From JBMSHD01 sp049416425 (GTDB lineage: Bacteria; Pseudomonadota; Gammaproteobacteria; Francisellales; Francisellaceae): a stretch of DNA of 16,225 nt. Both the position numbers and the translations under genes were made by a program. The stretch lies in contig JBMSHD010000040.1 in NCBI GenBank assembly GCA_049416425.1, positions 1-16,225 of the forward strand, in the 5' to 3' direction. Shown in pieces: positions 5,409 through 13,543 of this stretch (position 1 is the stretch's first letter; each line of letters opens with the position of its first letter). The notes beneath the pieces are model-generated. The model did not search any database. It saw only the letters and a program-made list of their open reading frames with translations, and was not told the DNA's origin.

Positions 5409-7931
5409 ATGGATTTGATCATACATGCGCCAATGGATGGCTACATCGTGCCATTAAACTTAGTTCCTGATGCCGTGTTTGCCGAGAAAATGGTTGGTGA
5501 TGGTTTTGCCATTGAGCCGCTGGAGGATAACGTTTATTCACCGGTTTCAGGTCGAGTGAAATCGATTGCCAGGGCGCATCATGCGGTGACCATTAGCACT
5601 GAGGCGGGTGTTGATATCTTGATTCATTTCGGGTTGGAGACGGTTAAGCTCAATGGTGAAGGGATCGAGTTAAACGTTTCAGTCGGTGATGTTTTACGTG
5701 CTGGAGATCCGATGATGCGGGTTGATCTGGATGTGGTATCGAAACGGGCTAAATCCTTGATCACGCCAGTTTTAGCGACTGATTTTTCCGGTTCTATTGA
5801 GTCTTTAGTCGGTTCTGGTTTGATCAAAAAAGGCCAACCTGTAATCAAGCTACAAGGCATTGATCTGACGGCAGCAGAACCTTCTGTTAATCTGGTGATA
5901 GACAACGTTGATTCCGTAATAAAAAAATGCGATGTCGTAGTGAAAAATGCACACGGTATTCATGCGCGTCCGGCAGCGCAAATCGTTGATCTGGTCAGCG
6001 ATTTTGCCGATACGGCGGCGGTGATTGTGAAAGCGGATAATAAGGCGGATGCCTCCAGTGTAGTGGCGCTGATGGGGCTTGGTGTTGAATGTGGTGACAA
6101 TATTGAGATAATTGTCACAGGCCGCCAGGCTGATAAGTTGATGCGGGCCTTGTTGAAATTGCTGGGCTCGCTGGAGGATGAAGTCATAGAGACAAGTCCT
6201 CAAACAGGACTTATTGATGGAGGGGCTCGAGTAGAAGGCAATCATTATTTTGGCACGATTGCCTCGAGTGGACTGGCCTGTGCCCGGCTCAAGCGATTGG
6301 GGCGGTTGGAATTTGTTTATAAAGATAAGGCGTCGGATAAAACGAAAGAACAGAGACGCCTTGAGATGACGTTAACGGATTACAGGCAGGACATTGCCTT
6401 AAAGTTAAACGCTACGAAAGATAAAACACAATCCATGCTTTTGGCGGCACACAATACGCTGCTTTCTGACAGTTTGTTAAAAACTTCGAGTGATCAAAGC
6501 CTTGAAACCGGATTCAGTGCCGAATATGCCTGGGAGACGGCGATTGATGAGGCCATCGAGATTCTGAATAAGACCAATAATGCACGGCTTAAGGATAGAG
6601 TTGCCGATTTGAGAGATCTGAAAAATCAGATTTTAATACGGCTTTTACATATCGATCCCGCGCACAATAGCATGTCGTTTGCCGAGCCTGTGGTGCTCTA
6701 CAGTGATGAGTTTACCTTATCGGATGTGTTGTCTTTAGATCAGCAGGTCGTGGGACTCGTTGCCCATCACGGTGGTATCAGCTCACATGTTGCCATTATG
6801 GCCAATGTTAAGAATATTCCTTTTTTGGTCGGCATCGATCCTGGAATTTGTGAGCATGAGGATGAGGTTTTATTGTTAGATGCCTTAAGTGGGCAAGTAA
6901 CCGTCTGTCCTGATGACGATGAGAAAATTGAGTTTACGCATCAGATGGAAAAAAGACAGGCGGCGCTGTCGGCGGCAAAATCAAAGGCATCGTTGCCGGA
7001 AGTGACTAAAGACGGTGTCGTGGTCGATGTCTTGATGAACATCAAATCGGCGGATGGTTGTGATCGTTTCGCTGAAAGTGGGGCAGACGGTGTCGGACTG
7101 TTTCGGACGGAATTTATCTATTATGATCGTCAAAGCGCACCAACGGTTGAACAACAGCAGGATATTTATCATGAGGTTTTGATGAAAACCAGTGGGGCTC
7201 CTGTTATCATCCGTACCTTGGATGCCGGCGGTGATAAGAAGATCGACTATTTAGATATGCCCGATGAAGCCAATCCCTTTTTGGGCGTTCGAGGCATTCG
7301 CCTGAGTCTGGGTAAAGAAGCATTGCTTCGCGAGCAGCTGCGGGCGATAGTAAAAACGGGCAATGCCAATGCCGCCATCATGTTGCCGATGGTCAGCGAT
7401 ATCAATGAATATCGTCAGGTCAAAAAAATATATCTTGAAGAAAAAGCGAAACTCAATACAGGAGTTGATCATCCCTTGGGAATCATGGTCGAGGTGCCTT
7501 CGGTAATCATGCAGGCGGATCTTTTTGCCAAAGAGGTTGATTTTTTATCGGTGGGTACGAATGATTTGACGCAATATATTCTGGCGATGGACAGAGAGCA
7601 TGCCGAACTTGCCAGTGTGGCAGATTATCTGCATCCGGCGGTTATTCGGGCGCTTAAAATTATCACCGATGCCGCTCATAAATATCATAAAAAAATCTCG
7701 GTTTGTGGTCTTATGGCTGGTGATAAGCTGGCGATTGCCATCTTGATCGGCCTTGGCATCACGCATCTATCGATGCGTGAGAGTGTTATTGCTGAGAATA
7801 AATCGTGGATTCGGACACTGACACATAAAGATTGTCAACAGTTGGCATTAAAGGTCGTGGAATGTGATGATGCCAGGTCGGTGCGGAAGATGATTCAGGA
7901 CGAACTAGTAAAAACAGAGGAAGTGGTGTGA
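5409..7931 (+). CDS. nagF: PTS fusion protein EIIA(Glc/Nag type)-HPr-enzyme I
   Basis: A cytosolic protein of 840 residues that joins three phosphoryl carriers, passing phosphate from PEP to a membrane EIIB. Residues 1-150 are an EIIA of the Crr type with active-site H58 and phospho-accepting H73 (IHFG). Residues about 172-262 are HPr with H185 in GIHARPA. Residues about 275-840 are enzyme I with phospho-His H460 in GGISSHVAIMA, the PEP-binding segments LFRTEF at 564-569 and SVGTNDLTQYILAMDREH at 714-731, and the acid/base C766 in CGLMAGD. All catalytic residues are present, so it should supply the whole soluble PTS chain. An EIIA of glucose/GlcNAc type instead of fructose type distinguishes it from FruB and matches NagF of pseudomonads. 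ATG5409 has GAGAG at 5396-5400; the upstream GTG5394 has no ribosome site. It overlaps nagE by one base. Confidence 0.9.
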   Translation: MDLIIHAPMDGYIVPLNLVPDAVFAEKMVGDGFAIEPLEDNVYSPVSGRVKSIARAHHAVTISTEAGVDILIHFGLETVKLNGEGIELNVSVGDVLRAGDPMMRVDLDVVSKRAKSLITPVLATDFSGSIESLVGSGLIKKGQPVIKLQGIDLTAAEPSVNLVIDNVDSVIKKCDVVVKNAHGIHARPAAQIVDLVSDFADTAAVIVKADNKADASSVVALMGLGVECGDNIEIIVTGRQADKLMRALLKLLGSLEDEVIETSPQTGLIDGGARVEGNHYFGTIASSGLACARLKRLGRLEFVYKDKASDKTKEQRRLEMTLTDYRQDIALKLNATKDKTQSMLLAAHNTLLSDSLLKTSSDQSLETGFSAEYAWETAIDEAIEILNKTNNARLKDRVADLRDLKNQILIRLLHIDPAHNSMSFAEPVVLYSDEFTLSDVLSLDQQVVGLVAHHGGISSHVAIMANVKNIPFLVGIDPGICEHEDEVLLLDALSGQVTVCPDDDEKIEFTHQMEKRQAALSAAKSKASLPEVTKDGVVVDVLMNIKSADGCDRFAESGADGVGLFRTEFIYYDRQSAPTVEQQQDIYHEVLMKTSGAPVIIRTLDAGGDKKIDYLDMPDEANPFLGVRGIRLSLGKEALLREQLRAIVKTGNANAAIMLPMVSDINEYRQVKKIYLEEKAKLNTGVDHPLGIMVEVPSVIMQADLFAKEVDFLSVGTNDLTQYILAMDREHAELASVADYLHPAVIRALKIITDAAHKYHKKISVCGLMAGDKLAIAILIGLGITHLSMRESVIAENKSWIRTLTHKDCQQLALKVVECDDARSVRKMIQDELVKTEEVV

Positions 7932-9715
7932 TGAGCCAGACGATGACGATTAAAAATACAAAGCAACATAAGCGATTTAGTTTTCAGAATATTCAACAGC
8001 TGGGGCGCGCGTTAATGCTGCCGATTGCGGTATTGCCGATTGCTGGAATACTGCTTCGATTTGGTCAACCCGATCTATTAAATATCAAGGCAGTTGCCGA
8101 TGCCGGCAATGCCATTTTTGCCAATCTGCCAATTTTGTTTGCCATCGGTGTGGCCATAGGGTTTGCCAAGGCTAATCATGGTGCGGCAGCCATGGCTGCT
8201 GTCGTTGGTTTTTTCATTATGAATGCGGTGATCACCACCATTGATTCCAGTGTCAATACTGGCGTTTTAGGTGGCATTATTATCGGTGGACTGGCCGGTT
8301 ATCTCTATAATAAGTTCTATGACATCAAGCTGCCGGAGTATCTGGCTTTTTTTGGTGGCAGGCGATTTGTACCGATTATCACCGGGATTGTGGCGGTGTT
8401 GATTGGTTTTCTGTTTGGTTTTGTCTGGCCACCGGTGCAAGAGGGTATCAATATATTTGGTAACTGGCTCATTGGTTCTGGCTCCATCGGCATGTTTTTA
8501 TATGGTTTTTTCAACCGCATACTGCTGATGTTTGGTCTGCATCATATCTTGAATAATCTGGTCTGGTTCCAGTTTGGCAGCTTTCATGATGCCGCCGGCA
8601 GCATCGTCCATGGTGATATCGCCCGTTTCATGGCTGGAGATCCAACGGCAGGCTCGTTTATGGCTGGTTTCTTTCCGATCATGATGTTTGGTCTGCCTGC
8701 GGCCTGCTTTGCCATGTATCGAAATGCGCATACCCATCGTCAGAAAGCCGTTGCCGGCATGTTATTCTCCATTGCCTTGACGGCCTTTTTAACCGGGGTG
8801 ACCGAGCCGATTGAGTACAGCTTCATGTTTTTAGCGCCGGTGCTCTATCTGCTTCATGCCGCCATCACGGGTCTGTCGATGGTGGTGATGTATATTCTGG
8901 GCGTGAAGCTTGGATTCACCTTCTCGGCCGGTTTTATCGATTATGTGCTGTTTTTCAAGATGGATACCCATCCGCTGTATTTGATTCCGATAGGAATAAT
9001 CACCGCCGTGGTTTACTATACGCTGTTTAGCTTTTTCATTCGCAAATTTAATTTGATGACTATTGGTCGAGACATTGAGGCAGAAGTCGATGAAACGGCG
9101 CCAGTGGTGAATGATGAATCAACAGCGGTTCAGTTTGTCCATGCTTTGGGGGGCAAGTCGAATCTTGTCAACGTCGACGCCTGCACCACTCGCCTGAGAC
9201 TGGTTGTGGTTGACTCGAGCAAAATCAATCAGGCTGTGTTGAAAAAACTGGGTGCTCGTGGCATATTGACTCCCGATAGCACCACGGTTCAGGTTATTCT
9301 GGGACCTCAGGCCGAGCTTGTCTCGAGTCAAATAAACGAAGCGCTGCCTTATGTTGAAGAAGACAGTCAGGCTCAGTCATCTGCTCAAGCTTCAAAAGTC
9401 ATGATGAATACGCCAGAGGATATAGATTTTGTGCTTGATAATAAAATGCTGGATAAAGCCCGATTATTGATTGATTTATTGGGTGGGGCGAATAGCATCA
9501 TCGATGTTCAGATCGAGAGCCTGTCTCGCATTCGCGTCTTTTTTGCCGATGAAGCTTATCATCTTTCAGATCATGAACAACTGGCATCCTTTGGTGTATT
9601 GGCCGTGCTTGATATCAATGATAAGGAAAGACAGCTGTTTGTGCCTGAGAAAACAGTTGAGCTTTATCAGGCTTTACATCAAGTATTAGCTGAAAAAGTC
9701 AGCTCTGAAGCCTGA
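7931..9715 (+). CDS. nagE: PTS N-acetylglucosamine-type EIICB permease
   Basis: An inner-membrane sugar permease of 594 residues that phosphorylates its substrate on import. Residues about 20-375 are the EIIC channel and closely resemble E. coli NagE: GRALMLPIAVLPIAG at 25-39, LLRFGQPDLLN at 41-51, GDIARFMAGD at 228-237, and TGVTEPIEYSFMFLAP at 288-303. An EIIB domain follows (about 396-475) with phospho-Cys C418 in DACTTRLRL. A second EIIB-like domain (about 500-590) has no cysteine; S530 sits where the Cys would be. There is no EIIA domain, so the upstream fusion must donate phosphate. ATG7931 overlaps the nagF stop as TGATG, with AGAGGAAG at 7916-7923, which indicates translational coupling. 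GlcNAc is the likely substrate; MurNAc or another amino sugar remains possible given the neighbours. Confidence 0.9.
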   Translation: MSQTMTIKNTKQHKRFSFQNIQQLGRALMLPIAVLPIAGILLRFGQPDLLNIKAVADAGNAIFANLPILFAIGVAIGFAKANHGAAAMAAVVGFFIMNAVITTIDSSVNTGVLGGIIIGGLAGYLYNKFYDIKLPEYLAFFGGRRFVPIITGIVAVLIGFLFGFVWPPVQEGINIFGNWLIGSGSIGMFLYGFFNRILLMFGLHHILNNLVWFQFGSFHDAAGSIVHGDIARFMAGDPTAGSFMAGFFPIMMFGLPAACFAMYRNAHTHRQKAVAGMLFSIALTAFLTGVTEPIEYSFMFLAPVLYLLHAAITGLSMVVMYILGVKLGFTFSAGFIDYVLFFKMDTHPLYLIPIGIITAVVYYTLFSFFIRKFNLMTIGRDIEAEVDETAPVVNDESTAVQFVHALGGKSNLVNVDACTTRLRLVVVDSSKINQAVLKKLGARGILTPDSTTVQVILGPQAELVSSQINEALPYVEEDSQAQSSAQASKVMMNTPEDIDFVLDNKMLDKARLLIDLLGGANSIIDVQIESLSRIRVFFADEAYHLSDHEQLASFGVLAVLDINDKERQLFVPEKTVELYQALHQVLAEKVSSEA

Positions 9716-9737
9716 TTGCCGTGATGTGGCATCCTGG

Positions 9738-10349
9738 CTAAACGCTGATCTCTACCGGAATAATCAGCGTTTTTTCTCTGTTGAAACGAAGTGTTTGTGT
9801 GATGGTCTGTGCTTGCAGATAGGCGTTTATCAGCTGGCGAATGCTTATCGGCGGTGATGGCGTAAATGTCACACGTTTCATTTGACCATTTATATCTAAG
9901 AGAATACGGATGGAAAAGGTAAAATCGGCATGGACACGGTGTCTGCTTAATTGTTGGAACAGCTGATTCTCCAGCTCGGCAAAAGCGGCCTGAATTTGAT
10001 GCGGATTGCTCAATGTCGTTCTTGATATAGCCGCTTGTGGCGAAGATGATCTGTTCATGGGTTCTGTTTTAGGCGGTGTTTTCACTATCTCTTGTTTCTC
10101 TGTGGCCGGCATTGAGATCAACGGTTTCGCTTCAGGTGCTTTAATGACATCAGTTGTATCAGGCGTGGTTTTGGTATTTTTCTGACTGAAATGAGAGGGG
10201 ACCTGTGGAATAAAGATAACGGCATGAACATGAAGCGGCGCATTTTTCTGACTCTGGTATTGAGGGGGCTTTTGAAGGAAAAGCGAAAAAAAGAGGATAA
10301 CCAGAGCGATACCACCATGGAAGAGCAACGATAATAGCCAGGCTTTCAA
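9738..10349 (-). CDS. TonB-like energy transducer
   Basis: A protein of 203 residues with a short cytoplasmic start, one membrane helix (about 4-25), a Pro/Lys/Thr-rich linker (about 26-115) and a C-terminal domain (about 120-203). The helix contains S7-x3-H11, the Ser-x3-His pattern essential in E. coli TonB (Ser16, His20). The C-terminal domain contains the ILLDINGQMKRVTF strand region and a following helix, as in TonB/TolA-type domains, but lacks the usual YP-x2-A motif, so it is a divergent member. The start appears to be TTG at 10349, five bases after the stop of the receptor gene, with no strong ribosome site. Translation probably depends on coupling to btuB. It is likely dedicated to powering that receptor. 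No ExbB or ExbD gene is visible here. Confidence 0.7.
   Translation of the reverse strand: MKAWLLSLLFHGGIALVILFFSLFLQKPPQYQSQKNAPLHVHAVIFIPQVPSHFSQKNTKTTPDTTDVIKAPEAKPLISMPATEKQEIVKTPPKTEPMNRSSSPQAAISRTTLSNPHQIQAAFAELENQLFQQLSRHRVHADFTFSIRILLDINGQMKRVTFTPSPPISIRQLINAYLQAQTITQTLRFNREKTLIIPVEISV
9740..9775 (+). terminator. rho-independent terminator of nagF-nagE
   Basis: AAACGCTGAT (9740-9749) and ATCAGCGTTT (9763-9772) form a perfect 10-bp stem with a 13-base loop, and the T-run covers 9770-9775. It begins 24 bases after the nagE stop. The whole structure lies inside the last codons of the convergent tonB-like gene. On the other strand the stem is followed by TTTAG only, so termination should be mostly rightward. 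Confidence 0.8.
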
Positions 10350-10354
10350 GGTTT

Positions 10355-12253
10355 TTATCCGAAGGTGTATTGAGCGCTAAGCGAGCCATTGATGCCGTCG
10401 GCTGGATAGTAGCTTTTGCTGGTTTCATTGAAGCTGGTCACATAACCGTAGTAATACTTGTTGAATACATTATTCACTCTGAGATTGAAATGCCAGTTGT
10501 CTATCTCATAACTTAACAGCAGGTTTGTCAGAAAATAGCCGACTTCTTTGCCGAGATTATTGCTGTAATCGCTATCGGCATATTGCGATGAGCTGTATTG
10601 CTCCTGCAGCCACAATTTCCAGCGATCGTTGAAATGGATGGTGGCATGCATATCGGCATTGATCGGTGCAGCTCCAGGAACCACATTTCCTTTGTGGATT
10701 CCGTTGGTGAAGAAATTATCATTGATGGCCAGACTCACGCCTGGTATGAAGCTGTGGTTAACCGTATAATCAAGGCTTAAAAGGGTGCCGATGGTTGCCG
10801 TTGGATCAAGATTAATATTGTAGTATTCTCCGGTGTTGCCATCCTGAGCATAGGCGATCTGATTTTTAATCTCCATCCAATAGAGGCTGCCATTGAGTTT
10901 GAATTTAGCGTTGTCATAGGCATTGTCGAGTTGGTAGATCCAGGCTGTCTGTGGGTCGAGCCCAAATCCTGAAATCAGTTGCGGCGTATAGCTGGATTGA
11001 TCAATAAAAGGCAGTTGATAGGCATAAGAGAGCGAAAATCGGGAAAAAGCGGAGTCATTCCAGTTATAGCGGGTAAAGATGTCGGTGGCAAACAGGTTAA
11101 AATGTTGATCGGCATTGACGCCATTTGTGACCCAGGCGCCGTGGGTATAGCTGTATTCATAGCGGCCACCAACTCCTGATTGCCAGCGCTTATTGAATTT
11201 GACCGTTAGCTGATCGAAGATGGCAGCATTGGTCTGTGATGAGCGATCAATGATGGCGGATTGGCTGAAGGTTTGATAGCTAAAATCACTGCCGAAGGTG
11301 TTATCAAGCCGCTTGTCGCTATAGTCAAGGGTTGGGCGAAGGCTTAGCAGCAGACTGTCTTGTGTTGAACTGGAGTGGTAGTCTGGAAAGTGTACTTTGG
11401 CCCATTGCTGCTGATATAAGGCTTGAATGCCGGCGCCATAGTTATTGGATAGTTGGCGTTTAAAATCAAGCTTGGTCATTGTGGTGTGATTGATGTATTT
11501 TTCACGCCCTGAGGTGGCAGCCCAGGGGGTGGATAAGTCACTCACGGCACCAGGGAACTGGAGATATTGGTAGCTATCGGCGAAACTCAGGGTGAAATCT
11601 TGCATGCTGTTGTGCTGCCTTAAAGCCAGACTATTAACGGTGGTAAAATTCCGACTATAATCACGATAGCCATCGGTGGTGGCGGTATCTCCAGCGAATT
11701 GCAATGCCCATTGTCTGTCATTATCGATCAGCTGATTGATAAAATAATTGATGCCTCCTCCAGGTTGATAGGCCATATTGCCACCGATGCTGTATAAATC
11801 ATGATCGATGTATTTCTGTTTGATATCGATCACGCCGGCCAGTCCCATAGAACCGTATAAGACACTGGAGGCCATGGGACTGATTTCAATAGCTGAGATG
11901 GTATTGGTGGGAATAAGGGCGATATTTTGCGCCTGAGAATTGAATTGATTGAGTGAGGCGCCGTTGAGCAGCACGGTGGCGCGCTGATTTTTCAAGGTAA
12001 ACGTCGGATTTGCCGTGTCGGCATTACTGCTTTGGACCCAGGCCGATTGTAACAGCGTCGTCTCAACCGAGGTATTGGCCGTTTGTGGCAGAAGCTCAAT
12101 GCTCATTGCACCGTCCGTCTTGGAGCCTGTATTACCTTGATCTTGTTTTTGATTGAAGTGAATTTTAATCGTCGGCAAGACGATATCTTCGTCATTGCCC
12201 ATGGCATAGAAAGGGAGGCTCATACACAGCGCTGCCCATGTAAATGGTTTCAT
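10355..12253 (-). CDS. btuB: TonB-dependent outer-membrane receptor, BtuB-like (cobalamin)
   Basis: 632 residues: a signal peptide (about 1-19, ending near A17-M-G), a possible TonB box around EDIVLPTI (22-29), a plug (about 50-147) and a 22-strand-type barrel to the end. The plug shows RATVLLNGASLN at 91-102, ISAIEISP at 119-126 and SSVLYGSMGLAGVIDI at 129-144, which fits TonB-dependent receptors. Near the C-terminus there is the usual LRVNNVFNKYYYG. The last residues are YTFG; most such receptors end in an aromatic residue. The cobalamin riboswitch directly upstream makes B12 or a related corrinoid the likely ligand. ATG12253 is chosen because CAGGAG (complement 12260-12265) stands 6 bases ahead; an in-frame GTG at 12271 falls inside the regulatory hairpin. 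The tonB-like gene follows at once. Confidence 0.88.
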   Translation of the reverse strand: MKPFTWAALCMSLPFYAMGNDEDIVLPTIKIHFNQKQDQGNTGSKTDGAMSIELLPQTANTSVETTLLQSAWVQSSNADTANPTFTLKNQRATVLLNGASLNQFNSQAQNIALIPTNTISAIEISPMASSVLYGSMGLAGVIDIKQKYIDHDLYSIGGNMAYQPGGGINYFINQLIDNDRQWALQFAGDTATTDGYRDYSRNFTTVNSLALRQHNSMQDFTLSFADSYQYLQFPGAVSDLSTPWAATSGREKYINHTTMTKLDFKRQLSNNYGAGIQALYQQQWAKVHFPDYHSSSTQDSLLLSLRPTLDYSDKRLDNTFGSDFSYQTFSQSAIIDRSSQTNAAIFDQLTVKFNKRWQSGVGGRYEYSYTHGAWVTNGVNADQHFNLFATDIFTRYNWNDSAFSRFSLSYAYQLPFIDQSSYTPQLISGFGLDPQTAWIYQLDNAYDNAKFKLNGSLYWMEIKNQIAYAQDGNTGEYYNINLDPTATIGTLLSLDYTVNHSFIPGVSLAINDNFFTNGIHKGNVVPGAAPINADMHATIHFNDRWKLWLQEQYSSSQYADSDYSNNLGKEVGYFLTNLLLSYEIDNWHFNLRVNNVFNKYYYGYVTSFNETSKSYYPADGINGSLSAQYTFG

Positions 12254-12259
12254 TTTTAT

Positions 12260-12283
12260 CTCCTGACTCACAGCCCGTAAGTC
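12260..12283 (-). promoter_or_regulatory. SD-adjacent hairpin, likely riboswitch expression platform
   Basis: In the transcript, GACUUAC pairs with GUGAGUC over 7 positions (one G-U) around the loop GGGCU (forward strand 12265-12283), and the next bases are AGGAG, the btuB ribosome site. No U-run follows, so control of translation initiation by ligand-dependent refolding is more likely than transcription termination. Confidence 0.5.
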
Positions 12284-12296
12284 TTTTTTGAAGGTG

Positions 12297-12480
12297 TGTT
12301 TCAGGCAGGTTTTCGGACTCGTTGTGCTATTTTTGCGATAAAAATAAAGCGCCTTCTCAGATTAACCATGATGCTAAACTCAGTGACTCTTAATCTACAA
12401 GGACTTTTTAGCTTGTAAACCAACTTACCGTTGCGGGTGCAGTGCCGGATTTACACCGGATTTCCCTTACACCTGAAACA
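12297..12480 (-). promoter_or_regulatory. cobalamin (AdoCbl-type) riboswitch
   Basis: The RNA reads leftward from 12480. Core landmarks are AAGGGAAAUCCGGUG, UAAAUCCGGCACUG, CACCCGCAACGGUAA, the B12-box-like AGUCACUG (complement about 12379-12389), GAGAAGGC and the tail GAGUCCGAAAACCUGCC. These match the conserved order of cobalamin riboswitches. The closing P1 helix is a perfect 9-bp pairing of 12472-12480 with 12297-12305. Binding of cobalamin should reduce expression of btuB and the tonB-like gene. Confidence 0.95.
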
Positions 12481-12498
12481 TCAGATTGTTTTGTCGGA

Positions 12499-12527
12499 AT
12501 GTTACTGTAAATACGTGCATTTGGCAA
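12499..12527 (-). promoter_or_regulatory. sigma70 promoter of the riboswitch-btuB-tonB operon
   Basis: On the minus strand TTGCCA (complement 12522-12527, 5/6) is followed after exactly 17 bases by TAACAT (complement 12499-12504, 4/6). A start near 12492 would leave about 12 bases before the riboswitch P1 helix, which is a sensible geometry. Confidence 0.65.
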
Positions 12528-12547
12528 ACATAATATCTTACGGGTGG

Positions 12548-13462
12548 TTACATCGGCAACAGATTAAGAAGCGGGATCAAAATCGGCGTCACCAGCGTCA
12601 GCACAAATCCGCTGCTGATGGCCACGGCAATAGCATGAACGCCGATATGTTCCTTGATTACAGGAAGGGTAAAGTCCATGGCTGTGGCGCCACTATAGCC
12701 AATTAAGGTTGTCGGCATCTTATGGGCCAACATTGGAATCAAGATGATGGCCAGTATTTCACGCGAGAAATCGATAAAAAAGGTGATGGTACCAAAGTGG
12801 GCATTGATCAGCTGTGCATTTAAGATACTCGATAGACTATACCAGCCAAACCCGCTTGAGATCATCAATGCGGTTTTTAAGGGGATACCAAAGAGGATAC
12901 CGGTTATGGCTCCTGTGATGAGTGAGCTTATAATGACGATCAATGCGATGGCAATGCCTGTTTTATTTTTAAGAATCTGAGTGAGGCTATGGCCTTCGCG
13001 ATTGAGCTGTATGCCGATAAGAAACAGCGTTAAAAGCAGGATGGCATCGATAATGCCGCCTATATGATCAACAGGATAGTTCAACTCCACTCCCAAGATG
13101 GTGCCACAGGCCAAATACAGCAGATAGCTTGAGCTGTGAAGAATATGAATAAATGGATTGGATGTTTTTTGTGTGTTTTTGCCTATCGCCAATCGATAGG
13201 CGGGCTTCATAAGGGTAAAGGCTTTGATACAGATGATATTGGCCAAAAGCAGAATAAAAATAAAGACGGTAAGAAACCAGATCATGCCTGTGATCTGTCC
13301 TGTCATCTCAAGCAACACGATGCCAAAATTATAACCCATGACAAAGATGATCACACCGATGATGAGTCTCAGCAGTTTATTGATAAACTGGCTGCTCAAT
13401 AGCGGCATATGGACAAGATAACCCGCAATCAGTGCAATTAAGATCAAAACAGCAATAAGCAT
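12548..13462 (-). CDS. lysO: LysO-family lysine exporter (YbjE)
   Basis: An integral inner-membrane protein of 304 residues with about eight hydrophobic helices, close in length to E. coli LysO (299). Family signatures are GFGWYSLSS at 204-212, the charged pair R234-E235 and GYSGATAMDFTLP at 255-267. The acidic residues E235 and D263 correspond to membrane-embedded acidic residues reported as important in E. coli LysO. The role is export of lysine and of toxic analogues such as thialysine. The ATG at 13462 has no strong ribosome site. It lies 81 bases downstream of the GadC-like gene on the same strand, and an operon of two amino-acid transporters is plausible. No terminator is visible after it, so transcripts may run into the btuB riboswitch. 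Confidence 0.9.
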   Translation of the reverse strand: MLIAVLILIALIAGYLVHMPLLSSQFINKLLRLIIGVIIFVMGYNFGIVLLEMTGQITGMIWFLTVFIFILLLANIICIKAFTLMKPAYRLAIGKNTQKTSNPFIHILHSSSYLLYLACGTILGVELNYPVDHIGGIIDAILLLTLFLIGIQLNREGHSLTQILKNKTGIAIALIVIISSLITGAITGILFGIPLKTALMISSGFGWYSLSSILNAQLINAHFGTITFFIDFSREILAIILIPMLAHKMPTTLIGYSGATAMDFTLPVIKEHIGVHAIAVAISSGFVLTLVTPILIPLLNLLPM

Positions 13463-13543
13463 GGCAATGGTATTAAGGTTTCATCATGATATGCCTATAT
13501 TTTAGCGTGATATGACAGGCATCGCCATAGCAGAGAGGCAAAT

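Noticed and set aside
5850..6245. 131-codon frame antisense to the HPr region of nagF
   Set aside because: A shadow of a strongly supported fusion gene with all catalytic residues; no independent evidence.
5409..7931. Fructose-type FPr (FruB) identity for the fusion protein
   Set aside because: The first domain is an EIIA of glucose/GlcNAc type with the IHFG motif, not a fructose EIIA, and the partner permease is NagE-like.
12431..12706. 91-codon frame across the riboswitch and lysO end
   Set aside because: The region is explained by the riboswitch, promoter and the lysO coding sequence on the other strand.
13491..13522. ATGCCT and AGGCAT dyad between the GadC-like gene and lysO as a terminator
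   Set aside because: Six-base arms with a 20-base loop and no T-run on the transcribed strand; too weak to call.
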